Shown here piece by piece: positions 12,843-21,314 of a DNA stretch of 64,000 bases; the first letter of the stretch is position 1, and each line of letters starts with the position of its first letter. The notes beneath the pieces are model-generated. The model was not told the origin of the DNA, searched no databases, and saw nothing but the letters and a program-made list of their open reading frames with translations. The stretch is from Paracoccus liaowanqingii. Lineage in GTDB: Bacteria; Pseudomonadota; Alphaproteobacteria; Rhodobacterales; Rhodobacteraceae. The translations under genes were made by a program, and so were the position numbers. The stretch covers positions 3,040,001 through 3,104,000 of the forward strand of contig NZ_CP038439.1 in NCBI RefSeq assembly GCF_004683865.2. The letters are read 5' to 3'.

Positions 12843-13757
12843 TTACTGCCCCGCGCTCCAGCTGAGGGATTCGTATTTGCGCGTGGTGAAGTTGATCAGA
12901 AGACCGATCATCAGAAGCCCGATGGCGCAGTACATCGGATAGAACAGGAAAGTCCGGTGCGGCGAATAGTTGATGAACAGGTAGCCGCGTTCCTGGTCGA
13001 TCAGATGGAACAGGGGGTTCCACGAGAACCAGGGAAGCATGAAGCCGGGCAGGGCATTTGCGACGAACATCTTGCCGGAGAAGATCATGTTGATCCGCTG
13101 GTAGAGGGTCGTCAGCACCCCGCTGACCTGCGGCGACCACGGGCGGATCCCCAGAAAGACCAAGCCTATGCAGCACCCCAGGAACCACGAGAGCAGGAAC
13201 AGCAGTCCCGCCCCGAGGGGATCGAAAATGGTGAAGGGCTCGATCGCAAGATAATAGAAGACGAGGATCGCAAGACAGCCGATGCTCTGCCGATAGAGCA
13301 CCGCCAGTGATGCACCGGATATCAGAATCGCTGCGTTCAGCGGTTCATGCTTGAGGATGCCGGTCGAGACCGAACTGCTGCCGGCGACCGCACCCACCGC
13401 CTGGACATGGGTGATGAACAGGAAGATGCCCGACATGATGTACAGCATGAAATCCCCGCGGATCGGCGAGGACCTCATGCCCATCAGCTGGTAGATCGCC
13501 ACAAAGACGATGACCATCAGCAGGCTTTGCACGACGGTCATGATCAGTCCCACGACCGCATTGCGATGTTCGGTCCGCAGGTTGTAGACCGTCTGGTGAT
13601 AGATCAGGGCAAAAGTGGTGAAGGCGGCCTGGAACAGGTTTCGGTTGTGACGCTGCTTGAACAAATTCCCGACGCTCCGCTTCAGGTGACAGGGCTGCTG
13701 CCCGGGATCGGGGCAGGTGGTCGCCCAGCGCTTGCCCAAGGCTTGCTGCCGCACCAT
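12843..13757 (-). CDS. ABC-2 type permease for polysaccharide export (KpsM/Wzm-like)
   Basis: Integral membrane half of an ABC exporter for capsular or lipopolysaccharide-type glycans. From the ATG at 13757 it is 304 residues. About six hydrophobic segments follow a short cytosolic N-terminus (FALIYHQTVYNLRTEHRNAVVGLIMTVV and so on), as in KpsM/Wzm. The start is uncertain: 13757 has a weak ribosome site, and a TTG at 13664 with GGAG upstream would give a family-like shorter N-terminus. No ATP-binding partner is adjacent, so KpsT/Wzt must be encoded elsewhere. It is divergent from cysQ and stands at the edge of the glycan locus. Confidence 0.85.
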   Translation of the reverse strand: MVRQQALGKRWATTCPDPGQQPCHLKRSVGNLFKQRHNRNLFQAAFTTFALIYHQTVYNLRTEHRNAVVGLIMTVVQSLLMVIVFVAIYQLMGMRSSPIRGDFMLYIMSGIFLFITHVQAVGAVAGSSSVSTGILKHEPLNAAILISGASLAVLYRQSIGCLAILVFYYLAIEPFTIFDPLGAGLLFLLSWFLGCCIGLVFLGIRPWSPQVSGVLTTLYQRINMIFSGKMFVANALPGFMLPWFSWNPLFHLIDQERGYLFINYSPHRTFLFYPMYCAIGLLMIGLLINFTTRKYESLSWSAGQ

Positions 13758-13824
13758 AAGGGGTGCCGAACCTTCGCACAATCCGCCAGCGGGCCGCAGC
13801 CTGCCGGCAGGGAAAGGAAAACCG

Positions 13825-14622
13825 ATGCAATTCGACCGATTGACCACCGAAATGCGGCGTCTGGCCCTGCAGGCGGGCGACAGGATCATGCAGATCTACG
13901 AGGCCGAGGATTTCGACACCCGCCTTAAATCCGATGATTCGCCCGTCACCGCTGCCGACGAGGCCGCCGACGCGCTGATCTCGGCCGGGCTGCGCGAGGC
14001 CTTTCCCGACATTCCGCTGGTCACCGAGGAACAGGCCGAGACGCATACCCAGTCCCTTCGGACCTTCCTGATCGTGGACCCGCTGGACGGGACCAAGGAA
14101 TTCGTGCAGCGGCGCGGCGACTTCACCGTCAACATCGCCTATGTCGAGGACGGCATCCCGCTGCGGGGCGTCGTCTATGCCCCCGCCAAGGGCCGGCTGT
14201 TCTACACCACAGCCGATGGCCGCTCGGTCGAGGAGCAGGGTCCCTTCGGCGCGCAGCCCGGAGAGACCGCGCCCATCGGCGTCAACGCCACCCCCGACAA
14301 TCGCGGGCTGATGGTGGTCGCCTCGAAATCGCATCGCGATGCGGCGACGGACGCCTATATCGACCGGTACGGCGTGCGCGACATGACCAGCGCGGGCAGC
14401 TCGCTGAAGTTCTGCCTGGTGGCGACCGGCGAGGCCGACCTCTATCCCCGCCTCGGCCGCACGATGGAATGGGACACCGCGGCGGGTGATGCGGTCCTGC
14501 GCGGCGCCGGCGGCGAGGTCGTGCGCTTCGACGACCACAGCCCGCTGAGCTATGGCAAGCCGGGCTTCGAGAACCCGTTCTTCATCGCCTACGCGCCCGG
14601 CGTCCTGCTGAAGAAAGGCTGA
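13825..14622 (+). CDS. cysQ: 3'(2'),5'-bisphosphate nucleotidase CysQ
   Basis: Magnesium-dependent phosphatase of the inositol monophosphatase superfamily that hydrolyses 3'-phosphoadenosine 5'-phosphate (PAP) to AMP. The 265 residues carry DSPVTAADEAAD, the metal site VDPLDGTKEF (about 88-97) and the second-metal motif WDTAAGDAVL. The ATG at 13825 follows GGGAAAGGAAAACCG, a good ribosome site; upstream in-frame codons run into the permease region. PAP is the by-product of PAPS-dependent sulfotransferases, and a sulfotransferase is encoded 7.5 kb downstream in the same glycan locus. Confidence 0.93.
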   Translation: MQFDRLTTEMRRLALQAGDRIMQIYEAEDFDTRLKSDDSPVTAADEAADALISAGLREAFPDIPLVTEEQAETHTQSLRTFLIVDPLDGTKEFVQRRGDFTVNIAYVEDGIPLRGVVYAPAKGRLFYTTADGRSVEEQGPFGAQPGETAPIGVNATPDNRGLMVVASKSHRDAATDAYIDRYGVRDMTSAGSSLKFCLVATGEADLYPRLGRTMEWDTAAGDAVLRGAGGEVVRFDDHSPLSYGKPGFENPFFIAYAPGVLLKKG

Positions 14623-14626
14623 GCCC

Positions 14627-15427
14627 ATGTCCGTCGTCATCGTCATTCCCGCGCGCCATGCCTCGACGCGCTATCCCGGCAAGCCCCTGGTCGAGCTGCG
14701 CGGCGCAAGCGGGCAGGCGCGCAGCCTGATCCGGCGCAGCTGGGATGCGGCCATGTCCGTGCCCGGCATCGACCGGGTGATCGTCGCGACCGATGATGAC
14801 CGCATCCGCGACCATGCCGAAGGCTTCGGCGCCCAGGTCGCCATGACCAGCCCCGACTGCCGTAACGGGACCGAGCGCTGCGCCGAGGCGGTGGCCGCCC
14901 TGGCGACGCCCCCCGAGATCGTCGTGAACCTGCAGGGCGATGCCCCGCTGACCCCCGCCTGGTTCGTCGAGGATCTGGTCGCGGGCCTGCGTGCCGCGCC
15001 GAAAGCGCAGGTGGCCACGCCGGTCCTGCGCTGCACGGGCCGGATGCGCGCCGACCTGATCGACGACCGCCATGCGGGCCGCGTCGGCGGCACGACGGCA
15101 GTCTTCGGCCATGGCGGGCGCGCGCTCTACTTCTCGAAAGAGGTCGTGCCCTTCGTGCCGGACGCGATCGCGGATGACGCGCCCAGCCCGGTCTTCCACC
15201 ATGTCGGGGTCTATGCCTATCGCCCCGAGGCCCTGGCCGAATACGCGACATGGCCCGAGGGCGTGCTGGAGCGGCTGGAGGGGCTGGAGCAGCTGCGCTT
15301 CCTCGAACGCGGCCGTCACATGCTGTGCGTCGAGGTCGAGGCCCGCGGACGGCAGTTCTGGGAACTTAACAATCCCCAGGATGTTTCGCGGCTGGAAAGC
15401 ATGATGTCCGAGATGGGCATGGAATGA
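14627..15427 (+). CDS. kdsB: 3-deoxy-manno-octulosonate cytidylyltransferase
   Basis: Activates Kdo as CMP-Kdo for lipopolysaccharide or capsule linkers. The 266-residue product shows the family N-terminus VVIVIPARHASTRYPGKPL, the CTP site region TSPDCRNGTERCAEA and NLQGDAPL, with YFSKEVVPFVP and HVGVYAYRPEAL later. It starts four bases after the cysQ stop. It could supply the Kdo linker of an ABC-exported capsule (KpsM neighbour) or core LPS. Confidence 0.9.
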   Translation: MSVVIVIPARHASTRYPGKPLVELRGASGQARSLIRRSWDAAMSVPGIDRVIVATDDDRIRDHAEGFGAQVAMTSPDCRNGTERCAEAVAALATPPEIVVNLQGDAPLTPAWFVEDLVAGLRAAPKAQVATPVLRCTGRMRADLIDDRHAGRVGGTTAVFGHGGRALYFSKEVVPFVPDAIADDAPSPVFHHVGVYAYRPEALAEYATWPEGVLERLEGLEQLRFLERGRHMLCVEVEARGRQFWELNNPQDVSRLESMMSEMGME

Positions 15428-15598
15428 TCCCGAAAGGTCATCACGACTGTCCTATCGTGAAATATTTGTATAAATGAACGGAAAGTCTTGGCGCCATACC
15501 GCCCAAGGCATAACCTGACGTTGAAATCATTGCCGATGCACATGTATCGGTATCATTGCGGCGGGATGGATCCCGCCGAACCATCAGAGGTATTCGAC
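15428..15598 (+). promoter_or_regulatory. Intergenic region before galU
   Basis: These 171 bases are noticeably AT-richer than their surroundings (for example AAATATTTGTATAAATG near 15460-15476). They lie between the kdsB stop and the galU start and probably hold the galU promoter. No specific box could be assigned. Confidence 0.4.
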
Positions 15599-16495
15599 AT
15601 GGGTCGCAAGGTCACGAAAGCCATTTTTCCGGTTGCTGGCTTGGGGACGCGCTTTCTTCCCACCACGAAGAGCATTCCGAAAGAGATGCTGTCCCTGGTG
15701 GACAAGCCGCTGATCCAGTATGCCATCGACGAGGCCCGCGCGGCCGGGATCAAGGAATTCATCTTCGTCACCTCGCGCGGCAAGGGATCGCTCGAAGACT
15801 ATTTCGACCATGCCCACGAACTCGAATCAAGCCTCAAAAAGGCCGGCAAGGAAGAATTGCTGGAGATCCTGCGGGCCACGAACATGGAATCGGGCGCCAT
15901 CGCCTATATCCGCCAGCACAAGGCGCTTGGCCTGGGCCATGCGGTCTGGTGCGCCCGCCGCCTGCTGTCCGATGACGAGCCCTTTGCGGTCGTGCTGACC
16001 GACGACGTCATCCAGGGAGAGCCTCCCTGCCTGCAGCAGATGATCGAGGCCTATGGCGAGACCGGCGGCAGCATGGTCGCCACGATGGAAGTCGCGGCGG
16101 ACAAGGCCTCCTCCTATGGCGTGCTGGACATCGCCGAAGACATGGGCGCCATCGTTCGCGCCAAGGGCATGGTCGAAAAGCCGAAAGCCGGTACGCAGCC
16201 CTCGAACCTGGCCGTGATCGGGCGCTATATCCTGGCGCCGACCGTGATGAAGAACCTCAACAAGCTGAAGCAGGGCGCGGGCGGGGAAATCCAGCTGACC
16301 GATGCCATCGCAGAGGAGATCGAGGCCGGGCGCGACGTCTTCGGCCTGCGCTTCCGCGGCCAGCGCTTCGATTGCGGCTCCAAGGCGGGCTTCCTGCAGG
16401 CCACCGTCGCCTTCGGGCTGGAGCGGGACGAGCTGAAGGACGAGTTCGCCGAATACCTGCACCAGGCGTTGGCGATGCGCCGGGCGGCCGAATAA
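15599..16495 (+). CDS. galU: UTP-glucose-1-phosphate uridylyltransferase
   Basis: Makes UDP-glucose from glucose-1-phosphate and UTP. The 298 residues show the nucleotidyltransferase start FPVAGLGTRFLPTTKSIPKEML and the KPLIQYAIDEA, VLTDDVI and MVEKP motifs. The GGEIQLTDAI and FDCGSKAGFL segments are typical of GalU. The ATG at 15599 (preceded by AGAGGTATTCGAC) matches the family start; upstream ATGs in frame lie in non-conserved sequence. Feeds galE, immediately downstream. Confidence 0.97.
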   Translation: MGRKVTKAIFPVAGLGTRFLPTTKSIPKEMLSLVDKPLIQYAIDEARAAGIKEFIFVTSRGKGSLEDYFDHAHELESSLKKAGKEELLEILRATNMESGAIAYIRQHKALGLGHAVWCARRLLSDDEPFAVVLTDDVIQGEPPCLQQMIEAYGETGGSMVATMEVAADKASSYGVLDIAEDMGAIVRAKGMVEKPKAGTQPSNLAVIGRYILAPTVMKNLNKLKQGAGGEIQLTDAIAEEIEAGRDVFGLRFRGQRFDCGSKAGFLQATVAFGLERDELKDEFAEYLHQALAMRRAAE

Positions 16496-16498
16496 CCC

Positions 16499-17485
16499 AT
16501 GTCTGGCAAGGTACTGGTGACGGGCGGTGCGGGCTATATCGGCTCGCATGCCTGCAAGGCATTGGCGCAGGCGGGGTTCACCCCCGTCACGCTGGACAAT
16601 TTCTCGACGGGCTGGCGCGATGCGGTCAAGTTCGGCCCGGTGGTCGAGGCCGACCTGATGGACCGCGCCGCACTGGACGCGGCCTTCGCCGAACACCGGC
16701 CAGTGGCGGTGCTGCATTTCGCGGCGCTCTCGCAGGTCGGCGAGGCGATGGCGGAACCCGGCAAGTACTGGCGCAACAATGTCGCGGGGTCGCTGAACCT
16801 GATCGAGGCGGCGGTGGCGGCGGGCTGTCTGGACTTCGTCTTCAGCTCGACCTGCGCGACCTATGGCGACCGCGACGGCGAGGTGCTGGACGAGGACACG
16901 CCGCAGGCGCCGCTGAACGCCTATGGCGCCTCCAAGCGCGCGATCGAGGATATCCTGGTCGATTTCGAGGCCGCCCACGGGCTTCGCCACGTCATTTTCC
17001 GCTATTTCAACGTCGCGGGCGCCGATCCTGACGGCGAGGTGGGCGAGTTCCACCGCCCCGAGACGCATTTGATCCCGCTGATCCTGGACGCGGTGGACGG
17101 CAAGCGCGCGGCGCTGACCATCCACGGCACCGACTATCCGACCGAGGACGGGACCTGCATCCGTGACTATGTCCATGTGATGGATCTGGTCGATGCCCAT
17201 GTGAAGGGGCTGGAATGGCTGCAGACGGGCAAGGGCAGCAAGGTCTTCTGCTTGGGCACGGGCGACGGCTTCTCGGTCCGCGAGGTCGTGGACGCGACGC
17301 GCCATGTCACCAACCGACAGGTGCCGATGGTCGACGGGCCCCGGCGCGGCGGCGATGCGGTCAAGCTGGTCTGCGGCAGCCAGCGCGCCAAGACGGATCT
17401 GGGCTGGACCCCCGACCGGTCCACCATGAAGCAGATGATCGCGGATGCGTGGCGCTGGCACCAGTCGGGCGACTATCAGCGGTGA
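16499..17485 (+). CDS. galE: UDP-glucose 4-epimerase
   Basis: NAD-dependent SDR enzyme that interconverts UDP-glucose and UDP-galactose. It has 328 residues, Rossmann GGAGYIGSHACKAL at residues about 8-21, the catalytic Ser region FSSTCATYG and YGASKRAIED with Tyr/Lys, and the IRDYVHVMDLVDAH signature. It follows galU by three bases. Its UDP-galactose would be the substrate of Glf, encoded 6 kb downstream. Confidence 0.97.
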   Translation: MSGKVLVTGGAGYIGSHACKALAQAGFTPVTLDNFSTGWRDAVKFGPVVEADLMDRAALDAAFAEHRPVAVLHFAALSQVGEAMAEPGKYWRNNVAGSLNLIEAAVAAGCLDFVFSSTCATYGDRDGEVLDEDTPQAPLNAYGASKRAIEDILVDFEAAHGLRHVIFRYFNVAGADPDGEVGEFHRPETHLIPLILDAVDGKRAALTIHGTDYPTEDGTCIRDYVHVMDLVDAHVKGLEWLQTGKGSKVFCLGTGDGFSVREVVDATRHVTNRQVPMVDGPRRGGDAVKLVCGSQRAKTDLGWTPDRSTMKQMIADAWRWHQSGDYQR

Positions 17486-18504
17486 GCCTGGGCGGGGCGT
17501 GGCAGGCCTATCGCCTGCGCTGGAAACGCCGGGAGCTGATCTGGCGGGCGATCCGCGCCCGCAGCGCGCTGCAGGCCGTGGCCGACCGCACGGCGGCGAT
17601 CCGCCCCGGTGACGTGCTGGCGGTCGCCACCCTGCGCAACGAGATCGCGCATCTGCCGGGCTTTCTGGACCATTACCGCCGCCTTGGCGTCGCGCAGTTC
17701 CTGATCGTGGACAATGGCAGCGACGACGGCTCGGACCGCTATCTGGCGGACCAGCTGGACGTGTCGCTGTGGCGCTGCAACGCCAGCTATCGCGAGGCTC
17801 GCTTCGGGCTGGACTGGGCGGGCGCGCTGCTGATGCGGCACGGGCACGGGCATTGGTGCCTGACCGTCGATGCGGACGAGCTGCTGGTCTATCCCCATCA
17901 CGACACCCGCCCCCTGCCCCAGCTGACGGCCCATCTGGACCGCATCGGACAGCCCGGCTTGGGGGCGGTGATGCTGGACCTGTACCCCTCGGGCCCGCTT
18001 GGCACCGCCGACGCGCCCGAGGGCGTATCGCTGACCGACCGGCTGCCCTGGTTCGATCCCGGCCCGTGGAGAAAACGCCGGGTGTTGCCGAAACGCAACT
18101 TGTGGTTGCAGGGCGGCGTGCGCGACCGGGTCTTCTTCGCGGACGACCCCGACCGGGCGCCGACGGTGAACAAGCTGCCGCTGATGCGCTGGTCCTGGCG
18201 TCACGTCTATGTCAACTCGACCCATTCGATGCTGCCGCCGCAGCTGAACGACCTCTATGACGGACCGGGCGAGGCGCGCCTGTCGGGCGCGCTGCTGCAC
18301 GGCAAGTTCCTGCCCGACATCGTCGCGAAATCGCACGAGGAACTGCTGCGCCGCCAGCATTTCAACGACCCCGACGCCTATGGCGGCTATCACCGGGCGG
18401 TCGCCGCCGGGCCGGTCCTGCGGAGCCCGGCATCGCTGCGGTTCCAGGGATGGCGCCAGCTGGTGGACCTTGGACTGATCGGGACGGGCGCATGGAGAGA
18501 ATAA
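17482..18504 (+). CDS. Glycosyltransferase, GT2-like/GT92-like (first of a tandem pair)
   Basis: Probable glycosyltransferase of 340 residues. It begins at a GTG that overlaps the galE stop (GTGA). After a basic N-terminus it has the family core LAVATLRNEIAHLPGFLDHY, then FLIVDNGSDDGS, and the metal-site-like TVDADELLVYP near residue 130. Similar proteins carry the Glyco_tranf_2_4 type domain (family knowledge). It is clearly paralogous to the next gene: both have the sequence LYP.../RPLPxLT and the STHxMLP and ELxRRQHxN segments. Acceptor and donor are unknown. Confidence 0.82.
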   Translation: MSLGGAWQAYRLRWKRRELIWRAIRARSALQAVADRTAAIRPGDVLAVATLRNEIAHLPGFLDHYRRLGVAQFLIVDNGSDDGSDRYLADQLDVSLWRCNASYREARFGLDWAGALLMRHGHGHWCLTVDADELLVYPHHDTRPLPQLTAHLDRIGQPGLGAVMLDLYPSGPLGTADAPEGVSLTDRLPWFDPGPWRKRRVLPKRNLWLQGGVRDRVFFADDPDRAPTVNKLPLMRWSWRHVYVNSTHSMLPPQLNDLYDGPGEARLSGALLHGKFLPDIVAKSHEELLRRQHFNDPDAYGGYHRAVAAGPVLRSPASLRFQGWRQLVDLGLIGTGAWRE

Positions 18505-18603
18505 CCAGTTCTTGCAAAAGCCCTTGCCAAGACGCGGGCCTCCTGCACATTGCTAGGGCATGACGCCGCACCCTTCCCTTGTAGCCCTTGTACGGTCGAC
18601 ATC

Positions 18604-19629
18604 ATGCGTCTGAGCGATCTTCCCCTGCCCAATCGGCTGCGTCGCCGGACCGAGCGGCAGTACCTCGTGGCGCGGGCGTTCAACCGGCGCCGGGCGTTGA
18701 AATCGACCGTCAACCGCACCGGCAAGATCCGCAAGGGCGACATCCTGGCCTTCGTCACCATGCGCAACGAGCGGCTGCGCCTGCCCTATTTCCTGCAGTA
18801 CTATCGCGACCTGGGGGTGAATCACTTCCTGTTCGTGAACAACGACAGCGACGACGGCAGCGGCAACTGGCTGGCCGAACAGCCCGACGTGTCGCTGTGG
18901 TGGACCAATGCCAGCTACAAGCGGTCGCGCTTCGGCATGGACTGGATCAACCGGCTGCTGATGACCTATGGCAACGGCCATTGGTGCCTGACCGTCGATC
19001 CGGACGAGTTCCTGATCTATCCGCATTGCGATTCCCGCCCCCTGCCGGCTCTGACGGACTGGCTGGACGCCTCGGGGCGGCGCAGCTTTCCGGCGATGCT
19101 GCTGGACATGTACCCGCGCGGCAACATCGAGGACGAGATCTACGAGGAGGGGACCGATCCCTTCCGCATCGCCCGCTGGTTCGATCCGGCCAACTACACG
19201 ATCACCAAGAACTCCTACTACGGCAACCTGTGGATCCAGGGGGGGCCACGCACGCGGCGCTACTTCACCGCCGATCCGCTGTCGGGGCCGGCGCTGAACA
19301 AGACGCCTCTGGTCAAGTGGCACTGGCGCTATGCCTATGTCAGTTCGACCCACATGCTGCTGCCGCGATCACTGAACCTCGTCTACGAGGAAAACGGCGG
19401 CGAGCAGGCCTCGGGCTGCCTGCTGCATGCCAAGTTCCTGTCCAACTTCACCGAAAAATCGGCCGAAGAGCTGGATCGACGCCAGCATTATGCCAACAGC
19501 AAGGAATATCGGGCCTATCATGCGGGCCTGCGGCGCGGCACAACCCTGTGGTGCAGCGAGTCGCGCGAATATGACGACTGGCGCCAGATCGAGGATCTGG
19601 GGCTCATCTCTCGGGGGAACTGGGCGTGA
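18604..19629 (+). CDS. Glycosyltransferase, GT2-like/GT92-like (second of a tandem pair)
   Basis: Paralogue of the preceding gene, 341 residues. It shows FVTMRNERLRLPYFLQYYRDLG, FLFVNNDSDDGSGNW and TVDPDEFLIYPHCDSRPLP, the same three blocks in the same spacing. The start at 18604 (MRLSDLPLPNRL) is chosen because the earlier ATG at 18550 lies in sequence with no match to the paralogue. Its stop overlaps the GTG start of the next gene, indicating coupled translation. Confidence 0.83.
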   Translation: MRLSDLPLPNRLRRRTERQYLVARAFNRRRALKSTVNRTGKIRKGDILAFVTMRNERLRLPYFLQYYRDLGVNHFLFVNNDSDDGSGNWLAEQPDVSLWWTNASYKRSRFGMDWINRLLMTYGNGHWCLTVDPDEFLIYPHCDSRPLPALTDWLDASGRRSFPAMLLDMYPRGNIEDEIYEEGTDPFRIARWFDPANYTITKNSYYGNLWIQGGPRTRRYFTADPLSGPALNKTPLVKWHWRYAYVSSTHMLLPRSLNLVYEENGGEQASGCLLHAKFLSNFTEKSAEELDRRQHYANSKEYRAYHAGLRRGTTLWCSESREYDDWRQIEDLGLISRGNWA

Positions 19630-21314
19630 GACGAGAGGTCCAGCTTGGGGTCGTCCTGCTGTGCCACGCACGGCTGGACGCGGCTGCCCAGATGGCCCGC
19701 ATCTGGGTCGAGGGCGGCGCCCGCGTGGCCATCCATGTCGATGCCAAGGCCTCGGCCCGTTCGGTCGCGCGCATGAAGGACCAACTGGCCGACCTGCCCG
19801 GCATCGTCTATTCGCGCCGCCACCGCTGCGATTGGGGCCAGTTCAACCTGGTCCGCGCCACCCAGGACGCCGCGCAGGCGCTGCTGGACAGCTTTCCCGC
19901 CGTCACCCATGTCTATCTGGCCTCGGGGTCCTGCCTGCCGCTGCGCCCGGTGCGCGACCTGGCGGCCTATCTGGCGCGCGATCCCCATTGCGACCACATC
20001 GAAAGCGTCAGCGCGCTGGATGTCGGCTGGACCGTCGGCGGGCTGAACGAGGAACGCTTCACCCTGTATTTCCCGCTGGACTGGCGGCGCCATCGCTGGA
20101 TGTTCGACCGGCTGACCGCCTGGCAGCGCAGGCTGGGCATCCGCCGCCGCCTGCCCAAGGGGCTGAGCCCGCATCTGGGGTCGCAATGGTGGTGCCTGAC
20201 CGCCGCCACGCTGCGGGCCATCCTGGACGATCCGCGCCGGGCCGAGTTCGACCGCTTCTTCCGCATGGCCTGGATCCCGGACGAGAGCTATTTCCAGACC
20301 CTCGCACGGCGCCACGCGATCCGCATCGAAAGCCATTCGCTGACCTTGGCCAAGTTCGACCATGACGGCCGCCCCTACCAGCTGTACGACGACCACACCC
20401 TGATGCTGGAGGAATCGCGCTGCTTCGTGGCGCGCAAGGTCTGGCCGCAGGCCGCGCGGCTGATGGCGCATTTCCCCGTGCCCCCCGGGCCCCAGCCCGA
20501 TGTCAGCCCGCCCCAGCCCCAACGGTTCGAGCGGCTGATCAACCGCACCGTCCGCCGCCGCCTGCTGGGGCGGCCGGGCCTCTACATGCAAAGCCGCTTT
20601 CCCCGCAAGGATTCCGAGAACGGCAAGACTTCGGCCCCCTATGCCGTCTTTCAGGGCTTCTCGGACATCTTCCCGGACTTCGAGACCTGGCTGGCCGGCA
20701 ATGTCGAGGCCGATGTCCACGGCCACCTGCTGGGCCCCGAGATGGTCGAATTCGCCGGCCGCCCCGAGATCGGGCCCGGCGCGATCTCGTCCTCGACCGT
20801 GATCCGCGACCGTGATCCGCACGGCTTTCTGACCGCGCTGATCCGCATCTCGCCCCGGATGCAGATCTTCCAGTCCAGCCCGCGCGACAATCAGGCGCTG
20901 AACTGGTTCATCGCCACCGATCCCAACGCCCATATCCATGTCGTCACCGGCGCCTGGATGCTGCCGCTGCTGGAATCGGGCATGCCCTTCGACGACATCC
21001 GCCGCGTCACCGCCCTGCTGCAGCGGGCCGAGCTGACGCATCTGGACGTGCTGAACTCGGTCTGGGTCAAGGCGCGGGTGCATGTGCACGAGCTGACCGA
21101 TTTCCTGGCCCGGCCGCAGGCGATGCTGTACCAGTCGCTGCAGCACCTGCCGCTGCGCCCCGGCGCACCGGTCGACGTGCCGCGGATGCGCGACCTGAAC
21201 GGACTGTCGGACCTGTTGCGCCGCCTGCGCAATTCGGGCCTGCGCCCGCGCCTGTCGGGCGACGCCCTGCCCTTGCCCGAGCCTCCCATGACTGAAAGGA
21301 CTGCCGCCGAATGA
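19626..21314 (+). CDS. GT14-like (core-2/I-branching type) glycosyltransferase with long C-terminal domain
   Basis: The product has 562 residues and a GTG start at 19626 inside a GTGA overlap. The N-terminal 270 residues resemble beta-1,6-N-acetylglucosaminyltransferases of the GT14 branch family: VVLLCHARLDAAAQMARIW, IHVDAKASARS, VYLASGSCLPLRP, HLGSQWWCLT and WIPDESYFQTL. The C-terminal half (about 300-562) is a separate domain I cannot assign; it contains FQGFSDIFPDFETWLAGN and ALNWFIATDPNAHIHVVTG. Its role is unknown. The 3' end overlaps the sulfotransferase start. Confidence 0.8.
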   Translation: MRREVQLGVVLLCHARLDAAAQMARIWVEGGARVAIHVDAKASARSVARMKDQLADLPGIVYSRRHRCDWGQFNLVRATQDAAQALLDSFPAVTHVYLASGSCLPLRPVRDLAAYLARDPHCDHIESVSALDVGWTVGGLNEERFTLYFPLDWRRHRWMFDRLTAWQRRLGIRRRLPKGLSPHLGSQWWCLTAATLRAILDDPRRAEFDRFFRMAWIPDESYFQTLARRHAIRIESHSLTLAKFDHDGRPYQLYDDHTLMLEESRCFVARKVWPQAARLMAHFPVPPGPQPDVSPPQPQRFERLINRTVRRRLLGRPGLYMQSRFPRKDSENGKTSAPYAVFQGFSDIFPDFETWLAGNVEADVHGHLLGPEMVEFAGRPEIGPGAISSSTVIRDRDPHGFLTALIRISPRMQIFQSSPRDNQALNWFIATDPNAHIHVVTGAWMLPLLESGMPFDDIRRVTALLQRAELTHLDVLNSVWVKARVHVHELTDFLARPQAMLYQSLQHLPLRPGAPVDVPRMRDLNGLSDLLRRLRNSGLRPRLSGDALPLPEPPMTERTAAE

